Shown here: piece by piece, positions 1-10,394 of the stretch
How positions within the stretch are numbered: position 1 is the first letter of the stretch
Layout of the letters: each line of letters starts with the position of its first letter
NCBI GenBank assembly: GCA_037013685.1
Contig: CM072886.1
Span: 84,326,922 to 84,390,921 of the forward strand
Direction: 5' to 3'
DNA from: Acridotheres tristis
Taxonomy: Eukaryota; Chordata; Aves; Passeriformes; Sturnidae
Length of the DNA: 64,000 bases
Notes under the pieces: model-generated
What the model saw: the letters and a program-made list of their open reading frames with translations, nothing else
What the model was told of the DNA's origin: nothing
Databases searched by the model: none
Translations under genes and position numbers: made by a program

Positions 1-1613
1 CTTCTCTGCTTTTCTTAACACATTGCTTTGTTGAATTAAATGAGGCTCAGTGTGGGAGCTGACCTGGACAACCATTAGCAAACACAAATAAAAGCTACAC
101 CTGCGAGGAACAATTGCAGGGAGGGCTGTCATGCAGCTCCAGAGGCTGCTCTGGCTCAGAGCAGAGGAGAATTGGCAGCAAAGAATGATGGCTTTATTTG
201 TACACCAGTTTCAGGTGTAAACAACAACTGCTTCATGCAAACCCTTCTGTTCATAAAGCTTCTCGCTTGACAATGGAGCCATTTAGCAATCACTAAACCC
301 TGTTCAAGTGCAGATGCTCGTTTTATATTCTGAAAAGACATATATATGTGTTTCCTTTTGATAACTTACTGTTGCCACCAACATCTATCACCAGCATCTA
401 TCACCAACATCTGCTTGAAATAACTCTTCTGACCCATTTCTCTCCCCTGCTCTATGCATTCTCAGTCCTACTGAATTTTCGTGTAACCGCAGGCAGTGTT
501 GGCTTTTGGCACTGGACTAACTGTGAGTCAAGTGTGAAAATGTACCCATATTCAGCAAGTGACAATCACATGTGCCACTGGGTACAGCTGTACAGGAAAA
601 CGAGCTCTGTGTGTCACCAGTGCAGGAGAGTGTCTGCTGGAAGTCAGGTGTAAATCTCAGAGGTTGCTGGGAGAAGATGCTGATCATCTTCAGTTTCCAG
701 GAATTGCATTTCCTGGTGAGACCAGGAGGCTTCATTCCTTGTGGGGGCTTTGCCCCTTCTAGTGCCCTGCCCTTGCCCCTCAAACCTCTTCTTTGTAACT
801 TCTGCAAATACTAGCTGGATGTGCAAGCCCAGCAGGACTTAATGGTGCTATTATGGTTGGCAGGAGTTTGCATTTCCTCGATGCATGTGAAAAGTGCCAC
901 CTCTACCAAGGCCCCTTAAGGTGTTCCTGTCTCCAGCTGATGCTAAATATACCATTTAGAATCCTTATGACCCTCTTAAAAATACAGCTTACATCCTGAG
1001 CAATTTCCACAAGTATCCAGGACTCACCAGAGATAAAGTCCCATGGGCAGCATGAAGCCTTGGAAGCACAGATGCAGAGTTTCTTGCAAATCTAGCTCAG
1101 AGCAAAACATAAGAAGCCCAGAAAGATGTCCAAGCTCTGCAGGGGTATGCCAATGTTTACAGACATTTGCAAATGATACCAAAACCAGGCATGGGCTACA
1201 TGAATGACTGTGGGAGAATAAGAGCAACTTGGCTGAGTGTGGGGAGCCCTGCATCCAGCTACCAATTCAGAGAGCTGAATTCAGTTAGCTTTGGAGAAGG
1301 ATCTGAACCCACCTCCAGAGCAAGACATCTCACCCCCAGCCTATTTGAGAATGTCCAGCTCACATTGATTCACACCGTCTTCCTTTGAGCACATGAGGAA
1401 AAGCTTGCCAGAACATTTCTACTTTTCCAGAGAATGAGATGGTTGTCTAATTGGCTTCTATTTCCCGCTGTCCCAGAAAAGCAGAGGGAGGGTCTGGGAT
1501 CATTTAGCTCTAAGCAGCAGGGTTTCAAGGACCCTTCCCCATGGCAGCTCAAGCTCCCTTGAGTTAGAGGTCTAACCCAGAGCTTTGCTTTCCCACACAC
1601 TGGCCATTCATGT
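1..1613. other. Unassigned noncoding DNA
   Basis: No gene or recognisable transposon. Short open frames occur on both strands (for example minus 517-807 and plus 572-814), but they overlap each other and look compositionally random. The only structured element is the small tandem repeat at 378-416. Confidence 0.6.
378..416. repeat. 13-bp tandem repeat, three copies
   Basis: The unit CCAACATCTATCA is repeated at 378-390, 391-403 (one change) and 404-416 (the last four positions have drifted). It is a small local slippage or duplication product with no sign of function. Confidence 0.8.
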
Positions 1614-1673
1614 AAGAGTTGGACTCGATGATCCTTGTGGGTCCCCTCCAACTCAGAATATTCTATGATTCTC
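1614..1673 (+). mobile_element. CR1 LINE 3' tail fragment
   Basis: The segment matches the end of avian CR1: a GTTGGACTCGATGATC core, then GGGTCCC, TCCAACTCAG and the terminal octamer-type repeat ATTCTATGATTCT. Only about 60 bp of the 3' end is present. This is the usual result of CR1 target-primed reverse transcription stopping almost immediately. The final octamer is slightly diverged, so the copy is not recent. No coding part remains. Confidence 0.85.
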
Positions 1674-3704
1674 TGTCCCATGTCTACATGGAGTGGAGGC
1701 CTGTCCGGACAGCGATGCCAGAGACTCATTCAGAAAACCTCACAGTGAGAGGCCATTACCAGCCTTGCCCTCCTCCTGGCCCTGCTCCCAGAGCTATTTG
1801 CTATTACCAGGCTGCTGTTGTCCCTGCAGCAAAATCAGCATGATGCACCTGAGCAGTTCTCAGAGCCAGGGTGGCTTCTTGTAAACTGTAGTGTTTAAGC
1901 TATGGTGTAAGCACCAGTGTGGGTGAGGAGTGGGTGCCCCATGCCCTTGTGTTGGTTCTGTGAAGGTGAAGGTAACCACGAGGTGGGGTTGGATGTGAGG
2001 AGATACCATCTTACAGGAACACAATCTTAAACTAAGTAAATTGGAGGCAAAGCCAGACATATCTCTCAGGTTTAAGCTTTAAGCACTTTACAGGCTCCTG
2101 AGAAACAAATTTCATGGTGCTGTTGGCAAGTTTTATAGGTAAGTGTATAATCCTTGTCCTGTTAATAAGGCAGCTAATGCACAATGTTTTCCTCAGTCAT
2201 ATAATGTACCATCAACCATGTAAAATGTCTCCAGCCCAGAATTGCAGGGTCTTGTCTGCACCTCTGGGCATGAAAAACACACAGCAGGACACCTGTGAAG
2301 CCAGAGAGGTGCAAAGCCTCCAGAGATCACAGAAATTCTTGCTGATTTTGTTTGGCATGGGGTGCATTCAGGAGTGATCTGCCTGAGGCTATAGCACAGT
2401 CTGTGTAACTGTCTGAAAACCATGGCCTGAACTCTGGTCTCTGAGCCCTCCCTGCCTCTGCACTTGGGCTGGGCTCTGCTTCCCTTGGCACAAACAAGGG
2501 AGCTCAACAGGCTCCATCATTTCTTAAGCACCACAAAAGTGAATGCTGGAAATGCTCTTTTTTTGAAACATTAGTACTTGACAGCTCCTGCCAAGCATTA
2601 GCAGGCCAGTAAAATCTCTCTACATAAATTGTGTTGTAATTAGTGTGATTTGTTTAATGTCACCTTGTCTGGCTGTCTGAGAAACTGTCTCAAAATATAA
2701 AAACACTGCGCTTCTCAGCTGAGAGAGTGGACTCTGACTTCACTAAGACATTTTTATTTCTCACATTTTTTTTTACCATGGCCTTTTCAAATCATTCAGG
2801 CTGTAGAGCCTAAGCCAAGTTAGGTAAGAGGATGAGGAAAATAAGATGTAGTAACAACAAGCATAAAAATTTTCTTGGTAGAAGTAATATGATCATAATT
2901 AATGGATGTTGTATTTCATTGGCAGGACAACACAGTAAAAACATTCTGATAGCCCAAAATACCTTGTCTGTGTGCAAACAAGCCATTTTAGGGGAAGCAA
3001 TAGAGAGGTGAGAGAGGAAAGTAATTTGCTTGCTGGAAAGGTGTGTTAGGGTCTCACTTTTGTCCCTCCCTGATGTCCCTCAGCTCCTGTGCTGATATCC
3101 CTGAGCTGCACACCCAGGTCTGAAGGGCCAACACGAGTGAATGATGGCAACTTTTCCACCAGGTGGCAACAAGGAGAGTAGTAGGAAAGCAGCTGAGGGG
3201 CACTGGAGACACTGGAGAGGAGCTGGGTAGCAGCACTGTGGCTTCCTGGCAGACTCCAATGCGTTAAGAGAGCCCCCAGCTTGAATGTGGTCCCATCCAT
3301 CAGAGCCCAGAAAAAGCTCGTGACAGACACAAGAGGAGGAACCCTTGGTTGCTGAAACCTGATAAAATAACTCTTATCTTCCCCATCCCATGAACATCAC
3401 CAGCAATCTGAGGAACAGAAAAAAAAAGAAAAAAAACAAGATTGGGGAGACTTCAAGCAGGAGAAGTATCTTGGGATGAGAAAGGAGAAGAAGGAGCACT
3501 GGATGCCCAGCTTAGCAACAGCATTTTTTCAACTTTAATCTTTCGTCCAAATGTTTTGCTTTTATTCCAACTAATTGAACAAATGTCTTAAAATTCACAA
3601 CACAAACTGAATTTGATTAAATCTAGCTTGGTTCATATGATAAAGCACTGCAGTTAGAATGCAGCTAGAAAAATACATTATGCTAGGACAAATAAGTACG
3701 GTTA
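1674..3704. other. Unassigned noncoding DNA
   Basis: Nothing with gene structure was found. An A-rich stretch lies at about 3418-3440 and a T-run near 2767. Two overlapping minus-strand frames (3046-3330 and 3054-3236) are in different phases over the same bases, so they carry no coding evidence. Confidence 0.6.
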
Positions 3705-4290
3705 ACTTCAATAAGAGCTGAGGTAAATTGCTTTTTGCGTGAGATGTGCAATTTTACCTCAGAACAGCTTTAATCAAAGTAAAATATTATAGGGCAAGGG
3801 GGAAAAAACCAACCTACAATATAATGTTTTGTCTACCAACCACTCAGTAAGTAACATTTTAGTTTAAGTTGCTAAATAAAGCCTAGGCTACACATTATCT
3901 GTATTATAGTTGGTATGTAAACAATTAAGGCAATATCTGGCTATGAAATAATTTATATGTATAACAGATTAAAAAAATCCCACAGATGTGTATGCAAATT
4001 GTCCATCAGAAGCTTGCCTGCCACCAAAAATTTCATTGAAAAGGGAAGAACGAAAACAAATACAGATATTTAAATGGAGTTTGCAATTCGCACTTGTATT
4101 TTCACAGCCACATGAAAAATAATGTGAATTAAGCATAGCAAATAAATTGCATATAAAGTATTAACCTTGTGTTTATGGGAAGGAATGTTTCTGTTTTCTC
4201 CTCAGTAGTCCATAGCTGATGTTATGTTATCCATAATTATTATGTGGATGTTATGCAGATATAATGTGGGTGCTTCAAATTCCCACTTAG
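3530..4290. other. AT-rich block, possible conserved noncoding element
   Basis: This block is rich in A/T, lacks simple-repeat periodicity and resembles no transposon I know. It contains an exact octamer ATGCAAAT at 3992-3999, the POU-factor consensus, several TAAT cores, and the 3705-3780 hairpin. This texture is typical of vertebrate conserved noncoding elements near developmental genes. Conservation cannot be judged from one sequence, so the assignment is tentative. Confidence 0.25.
3705..3780 (+). other. 76-nt imperfect hairpin, miRNA-precursor size
   Basis: The upper stem pairs 3718-3731 with 3748-3762. The only flaw is one unpaired base among about 14 pairs, and a 16-nt loop closes it. 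Below a five-base bulge on the 3' side, 3705-3717 pairs with 3768-3780 at roughly nine of 13 positions. Total length and shape are compatible with a microRNA precursor. The 5' arm contains TGAGGTA, which shares the six-base core GAGGTA with the let-7 seed but continues differently. It could equally be a decayed palindromic transposon or a chance fold. Expression is unknown. Confidence 0.3.
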
Positions 4291-4378
4291 GGCTCACTGC
4301 AGCCTACCTTCCCTCTGGGAAGGACCTGCCCTTTTTTGAGGGGGCTAACACTGTTGTGCTGCTGCCATTCCCTGCTTT

Positions 4379-4383
4379 GCCTG
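4379..4383. repeat. Left 5-bp target site duplication
   Basis: GCCTG directly precedes the TG start of the solo LTR and is repeated exactly at 5086-5090 after its CA end. Confidence 0.8.
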
Positions 4384-4655
4384 TGTCTTAGGTTGCAATA
4401 CAGGATGTGACCAAAAGTATGTATTCTACCACCATCTGTTGAAACAAGGTGGTGCAGTGATTCCTTATCTCCATGGGAGATATTCTCTGCTAATGGGCCA
4501 TCTGCTAAAATCAGGTGGGGCAGTGTTCTTTATCTCTTCCACAACCCAACCTTCCCCCAGGAGGATATCTTCTGTTAATGGGCCACTGAGTCCCATTACA
4601 TCATCCCATTGGGAGATGCTCCAGCCAGGGGGAGGAGCCAAGCCTTTCCTACCTA

Positions 4656-4664
4656 GATAAAAAC
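4656..4664 (+). promoter_or_regulatory. TATA-like box of the LTR
   Basis: GATAAAAAC lies 272 bp into the LTR and about 280 bp upstream of the polyadenylation-like signal, a normal spacing for a retroviral U3 promoter. Whether it still drives transcription cannot be told from sequence. Confidence 0.45.
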
Positions 4665-4933
4665 TGAGATTTGGAACACCAAGGCAGCCTTTTTCCCCTG
4701 GATTCCAGAGGAAAATTGGACTTTTCCACATCATCACTGGACTTTCAGAGGAAAATTGTACCTTCTACAGGAGTACTGCTTCAACAAAACCACATTTCCC
4801 ATCCAGGAGGATGACACTGTTTAATAGGACTGCTACCAACACCCTGACTGACAGGGGGTCAGGTTGTATTCTGACTCTGCCAGTGTTTTTGGGCTTGTTC
4901 TCTGCAATACTGTATTTCTATTCTAATTTTCAT

Positions 4934-4939
4934 AGTAAA
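4934..4939 (+). terminator. Variant polyadenylation signal AGTAAA in the LTR
   Basis: AGTAAA is a known weaker variant of AATAAA. It sits downstream of the LTR TATA-like box and about 145 bp before the LTR end, the place expected near the R/U5 boundary. Confidence 0.4.
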
Positions 4940-5085
4940 GAACTGTTATTCCTATTCCTATATCTTTGCCTGAGAGACCTTTAATTTCAAAGTTATAATA
5001 ATTTGGAGGGAGGGGGTTTTCATTCTCCATTTCAAAGAGATGCTCCTGCCTTTCTTAGCAGACATCTGTCTTTCAAACCAGGACA

Positions 5086-5090
5086 GCCTG
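5086..5090. repeat. Right 5-bp target site duplication
   Basis: GCCTG directly follows the CA end of the solo LTR and is identical to 4379-4383. Confidence 0.8.
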
Positions 5091-8000
5091 GATGGATGCC
5101 TGCTTGTGGCAGAGCAGGATCACCTGCTACCCCTTTCTTACAGAGCCATGGCCAGAGTTGTACCTCCAGTTAGGACAGAGCAGGAAGCTGGGATAGTACA
5201 GTCCAGATGCTGGGAAAAACCTTGATCTTTGATTCCACCTGGGCCAGGATGGGAAGACACTGACAAACAGCTTCCAACAGAGCCTCAAAAGGGTTTCACT
5301 CTCCCATATTTCTGTATGTCACAGGAATATATTGCCTAGCATGCAGTATACATGGAAGACACATCCTCCAAGGGGATTCCTGATCATATTAAAAGTGGGT
5401 GACACACCAGTCACAGCCTTCTCTGTTTGCTGCAAGACTCCTTTGGCTCATACACCCTCTCTTTTCAGGCTTCCCCGCAGCTTGCCAGCTGGGCAGCCAG
5501 TGTAACTGCAGAGCAGGAAACAGCACTGGAGGGTAGGAGTCATCAAAGCTTGTGCTGGTGAATCATCAAGATGCAGGCTTCTGAGACAAAAAAAAAAAAA
5601 AAAAAAGCCCACCTACACATCTGTCTGCCATGGAGAAAATGTGGGGAAGTTTTCTGACAGTTCATGATCTGTATTGTTCTGCCCATAAGCTTCATGACTG
5701 CATAGGAAGAACTGAACTCACTGCAAACCTGAACCTGAGCAGTGGCTCAGATGCAAGGATGAGAGGGACCTGCTGCCTTTGTCACAGTAGTCAGAGTGAC
5801 TTGGCCCCCATCCTGTAATCCTACCGAGGGAGGGCATGCAAGCTGTGTTAAAGCCACCAATTCTGAGAGGATCTGCATGGAGGATGATTTAGCAACCTGG
5901 AGAGCCACCAGGAATGCCTCAAGAGAACTAGTAAGGCATTTCTCACCACCCTGTCAGCTGAAGTAAGAATAGACTAAAGCAAATGTGTAAAGCCTTGATT
6001 ATAGTCAAATGTTTGGTAGAGGCAAGCTAAGGGATCATTAGATAGCAGGCAATCTGGGCAGTCTAGCACTAAGGACCACATACAGTCATTTCTCAGAGAC
6101 AGAAAGGATTTGTTGTCTCAACATTGAACATGCTTTTTCACTGAGTATCCCACCAAAACCATCTTCATTTGAATTTTATGTGAGAATCTTAGCTTCTGGG
6201 AGGCAAGAAAAAGAAGGGGCATGACACCCTCAAGTGTCTGCAAGAACAGAACCATTTTGCAGAGAAACTAATTCTGAGATGATGGAAAGGTGCTATGTGG
6301 CCTCAGGCATCCTTTGCACTCAGTGCAGAGCTCAAGGGAGACCTGTGCATGGCACCCTGACTTTGAGCAGCAGGCTGTGACCCTGAGGTGTAAGGCTGCT
6401 TTGGCTGGGGACAGGGCAGCAGAGAAGAAAGACAAGGCACTTCCTTCCAGGGGTGTGCCACAGCAGACAGGTCAGGGTCCCATGTTGGGACACTTGGCAG
6501 GCAGAAATTCCAGCTTGGGAATCGGGCATTCTCCTGGTCAGGTAGAGGACATGGAGGTGTGAACAAGCTGGTTCCTCTCAGTGCACATAGAGGTCCTCAT
6601 GAGCTAATTTAAACTGGGCTTGCACCCTTGCCAACGGACTACTGAATCTCCTTCATGGCTGGCCCTGGAAAGAAAAGGGGAAGGGAAAAGTGACCAGCTC
6701 ACTCCTTTGCAGAAGTCAGTGAACAGTTCCAGTTGCCTTTTACTGTCCTCCGAAGCTGTGGGAACCCTGGAAGCCAAACCCGCTCCAGGCGTAGACTTAA
6801 AGCATAGCCCATCTGAGAAGGTATGGGAGAACCAAAGGGAAATACAGATGATTTCTGCTTTGGAAGAGGCTCAATCCCTCCTTTGGGATGGTCCTAGTGC
6901 CTCTTCATATGACCTCAGAGTTCCTGATTTCACAGGGAGCCCTAGATCAGTTCTCAGGAGGAAAACAGCTTGGTAAAGGCTGAGAGACAACTAGTTTTTC
7001 CTGCCTTCCTTCTCCTCTTCCCTGTGTCCTCATTCCTGGCACATTGCAAAGCACAGCCCCTGCCTCCTCGTGCCAGATGCCCAGTGTGGAGGGGATATAG
7101 CAGCTGCAGGAAAAGCAGGGTCTTCTGGTGCTCCTAGGACAGGCTGAGCACTTCTGACTGATCTGGCCCCATGGGCATGGTCTCCACTACCCTAACCTGG
7201 CCATGCCTTATCCTGAGGTAGAAATGCCTCCCATGCCCACGGAAGTGTTTTCACACAAGGACTTGGACTTTAACAACCCACCTTGTTTCTACTATTTTTG
7301 GAGATTGTCTAAAGGAGTGAAACACGTGCATCTGACTCCAGCTGAAATTCAGCAAATTTCACTTCTTCAGAAAATGTATCTTTGCAACTACAGGATAATT
7401 TTTAATCCACCACATTCAATGCCTTCCTTCAGCAAAGGATCTGCCATCTTGGTCTCTTGAGTATCCACCAAACATTTCTGCTGATTTATTCACATTCTTC
7501 CTATTAGACCCAGAGAGCATTTTTTTCTCTTTCCAGCCCCTTGATTTTATTAGCGCACAAATGTGTTGGTTGTGCAGAGGCCCACACGTGATGGGCTTTA
7601 ACCAGGAGCATTTCACTGGCCAGATCAGAATCTACCTCTTCTTGACTGCACACATATCACTGCCTCAAAATGCACTACTTCATGTAATTTTGATTCTGAC
7701 AGTAAAGGCTGCACTGAAATCTCATCTGGGCTTGTTAGTGATATATTGACTTAAAATACCCTGCTTTAAAGAAGGCTAGGAAAGCAAAGCAAGAAAAACT
7801 TCAATCTCCCTCTGAAAGCCAGTCCTTTCAAAGGAGAATGAGCAGTTTGTGGAATAGAAGCATTTTCAGTCCAAGGGAGACAGATACTGTGTATTTCAAC
7901 AAAGCCAAAATATTTCTGGGTTATGTAGTCTTAATAGTTCATGTTTTAGTAAGTGTAGCTAGTGCCACAGTCTGAAGCCACGTTGGTAAAAACCACTCCT

Positions 8001-8194
8001 GCTGTCTATTACCTGGTCCTTGCTGCAGCCTCCAAACAGTTTAAGCTATGCTGACTGTAAAACAACATAGAAAATTTCCCCAGTGCAAGCAGGCTTAAAG
8101 AAGAAACCAGTTTATTGCAATTCATGTAAGTGAAAAATACATGACATTAAGTTGCTTCCCGGAGGTATTGCTAAATGAATAATGGATAAACGAT
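5091..8194. other. Unassigned noncoding DNA
   Basis: No transposon or gene was recognised. The open frames at 6290-6562 and 6620-6976 (plus) lack good splice context and family resemblance. The frames at 6303-6566 and 6332-6529 (minus) lie over the first of these. A run of 19 A residues sits at 5588-5606. Confidence 0.55.
5588..5606 (+). repeat. Poly(A) run of 19
   Basis: This is an uninterrupted A tract. I looked upstream for a retrotransposed body (SINE or processed pseudogene) ending here and saw none. Simple slippage is the default reading. Confidence 0.8.
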
Positions 8195-8195
8195 G

Positions 8196-8238
8196 TCAGT
8201 GACCCCCCTGTCACTGAGGCACAAAACTGAGGCACAAA
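8196..8238. repeat. Small hairpin overlapping a 13-bp direct duplication
   Basis: TCAGTGAC (8196-8203) and GTCACTGA (8210-8217) form a perfect 8-bp stem over a six-base loop of five C and one T. Overlapping its right arm, ACTGAGGCACAAA occurs twice in tandem at 8213-8225 and 8226-8238. Neither has an obvious role. Confidence 0.7.
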
Positions 8239-8833
8239 AAGAGAACAGCAGTGGCTGAAGGTTTCATTCAGCCTGGTGGGAAACTTCCCAATAGAAGGAG
8301 TCCCAGACAGAAAGAGGTACCTGCCATTGCTTTATATGGAGATTACTTTCCCCATGACCACTCACTTCACTATAAATTTCTTCTGGTCTGTGGATTTACA
8401 CACTAAAAATATGTAATAGGGAAGGAATATAAACTCCCTCTTTGTGGTATCGCTGGCTCACATATTGCAGCTCAGCAGTCATGGACAGCATCCAGCATTA
8501 ACGCTCAAAGGGATCTGCCATATTTATGACTTCTCCAGCCTCACAAGAGCAAGAAAGGCTGGCAGAGAGTGATTGAAACACAGCTGAATGAAATGCATAG
8601 AATTAAGAGGGCAAAAGTAAAAATATTTTTAGAGTCTGTATTCCTAGAGAAATGAGATCAATGCTATGCAACTTGTCTGGGCAAGGATGTGTTGTGTGAC
8701 GGGTTGCTATTTCCACAAACCCCACACCATAGTTTGATTCTGCTCAGCTGCTGCCAATGATTTTTAAGAGGAGAACGTCAGCAGTCTTGGAGGCAATTCA
8801 GTTTGTCCATCACGGATGGAAACAGATGCTTAT

Positions 8834-8859
8834 GCCTAATAAGCTTATGCTTATTAGCC
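8834..8859. repeat. Inverted repeat carrying TAAT cores
   Basis: The 11-base arms GCCTAATAAGC (8834-8844) and GCTTATTAGCC (8849-8859) pair with one mismatch around a 4-base spacer. A further GGCTAATAA copy follows at about 8869-8877. The arms contain the TAAT/ATTA core used by homeodomain proteins, so a dimeric binding site is conceivable. A chance palindrome is also possible. Confidence 0.6.
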
Positions 8860-8879
8860 TCATGGAAAGGCTAATAAAC

Positions 8880-10213
8880 TCACCATCATTAAGCATCAGA
8901 CTACAAAAAGAGGGTAAAGGCTTCTGAAACTGTATTCACCTATTCTGCAGCCCACAAAATTTCCCCTCCGTGGCTTAAACTGGCTGAATAATATCCTTTT
9001 GTGTATTTCAAATGCATTTGCCAGCTTCTCCAGGAAAAAAGAATAATTCGGATGTGCAAATCACCTGGGAAGTCACCTGGCTACAGTCACGAGTCTTATT
9101 CTTCTGCCACCTTCTGATTTCTCTGAAACCATCTGCAGATGCTCCTCTGTGGGGGCAAGGCTGCCATCACCCAGCCTGGGCTTTGCTGAGGGCACAGCAT
9201 GTGCTGCTGCTTGTGAATTACACCAGTGTTCATGCAATGTGGAGAGGGTCCTTGAATTTATAGTATCTATCCAGGCTTCTGGGTAAGCCTGAAAAAGTGA
9301 ACATGACCATATCTACAAGCTGGGCGAAGAGCATTGGGAAAGTTTTCCAAGCTGTGTTCTGCCACACAATGAATCGTTTTTTATTTCACAAACATAACCA
9401 GCAAATTTTGGTTTGGGGAGAAGGGAGAAATTAAAAAATATATAGTCAGACCAAGAGTTTTATACATATCCAAATGGAACTTCTTCCATTAAGATCCCTG
9501 AATATACTGATTTCCACAGTAGGCAAAGAAATAATGAATGTAATGACATCAAAGACAGCCCATTACCTGTGTTTATAATTAATGTGACCTTGGTGAAACA
9601 GTGATGAGTGGATATTTACTGCTTCTTATTGCAAACAATAGTGGTACCCAGGTTTTTGCACCCACATTTGTAACACATTGGAAGAGAGGGAAAATTGCAA
9701 AGCAGTGCCTAATATCAAATGCTTCCATCCAGAGAAAGCTGTGAACATACTGTCTGATGTTCAGAGGTGAAAAAGCACCAACAGTTTCCATTTCATCACT
9801 TTTAAAATCAGATCACTTGCTCAGGTGCTGCTGTGATTGATAATGCCAGTGTTTGCTTTAGAAATGTTCAGGCTCACACCTCTGTGAAGAATATCCAGGA
9901 CTAGGAAAAAAGTTTCGGCCTACACTGCATCTGAATGAAGTGGAGCTCACACTGTGGCACTGATTATTTCAGGTCTGTGGAACTGAAGAAAGCTTCCTCT
10001 CACCACACGCTGTATCAGCTTTCGCTCAAAACCCTCCCAAACAGTAAAAACTTTTTACTTGATTGCAGCTGCTAAAGCAGGATTAAATGTATAACCAGTG
10101 GATGAACTCAGATCCATTTGACTCTGAAGAGAGCCTCGAGCAATGTTTCAAAACTACATGAACTTTCAACTTCAGTTCACTCAGGGCCATGGGGTCTTCA
10201 GTTGTGAGCTGTG
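8880..10213. other. Unassigned noncoding DNA
   Basis: There are no repeats or exons that I can name. The frames at 9012-9263 (plus) and 9579-9791 (minus) show no family resemblance. Confidence 0.55.
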
Positions 10214-10394
10214 CTTTTTCTTTTTCTTTTTCTTTTTCTTTTTCTTTTTCTTTTTCTTTTTCTTTTTCTTTTTCTTTTTCTTTTTCTTTTTCTTTTTCTT
10301 TTTCTTTTTCTTTTTCTTTTTCTTTTTCTTTTTCTTTTTCTTTTTCTTTTTCTCGTTCTTGTTCTTTTTCTCGTTCTTGTTCTTTTTCTTGTTC
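10214..10394 (+). repeat. (CTTTTT)n hexamer array with an 18-bp higher-order end
   Basis: CTTTTT is repeated without interruption from 10214 to 10352, about 23 units. It then changes to two exact 18-bp units, TCGTTCTTGTTCTTTTTC, at 10353-10370 and 10371-10388, plus a final TTGTTC. The pyrimidine strand is the plus strand. The minus strand is an almost pure GAAAAA purine tract and gives a spurious Lys-Glu repeat frame (minus 10083-10406). The plus frames give equally artificial Phe- or Ser-rich repeats. This is a microsatellite, not a gene. Confidence 0.95.

Larger units (their letters stand above)
4384..5085 (+). mobile_element. Solo LTR of an ERVL-like endogenous retrovirus
   Basis: A 702-bp element begins TGTC and ends GACA, the short inverted termini expected of an LTR. 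It is bounded by a perfect 5-bp duplication GCCTG (4379-4383 and 5086-5090). Five-base duplications are typical of ERVL-class elements. Inside are a TATA-like box (4656-4664) and a downstream AGTAAA polyadenylation-like signal (4934-4939), in the order U3-R-U5 on the plus strand. I recognise the sequence type as a family common in songbird genomes but give no family name. No gag, pol or env lies next to it. The internal part was therefore removed, most simply by recombination between the two LTRs. The open frames inside it (plus 4439-4660, minus 4465-4737) are spurious. Confidence 0.85.

Noticed and set aside
1165..1190. TTTGCAAATGATACCAAA, resembling the CR1 reverse-transcriptase FADDTK codons
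   Set aside because: The surrounding sequence does not continue into CR1 in either direction, so the short match is likely chance.
5588..5606. Poly(A) run as the 3' end of a processed pseudogene or SINE
   Set aside because: No recognisable gene or SINE body and no flanking direct repeat was seen upstream.
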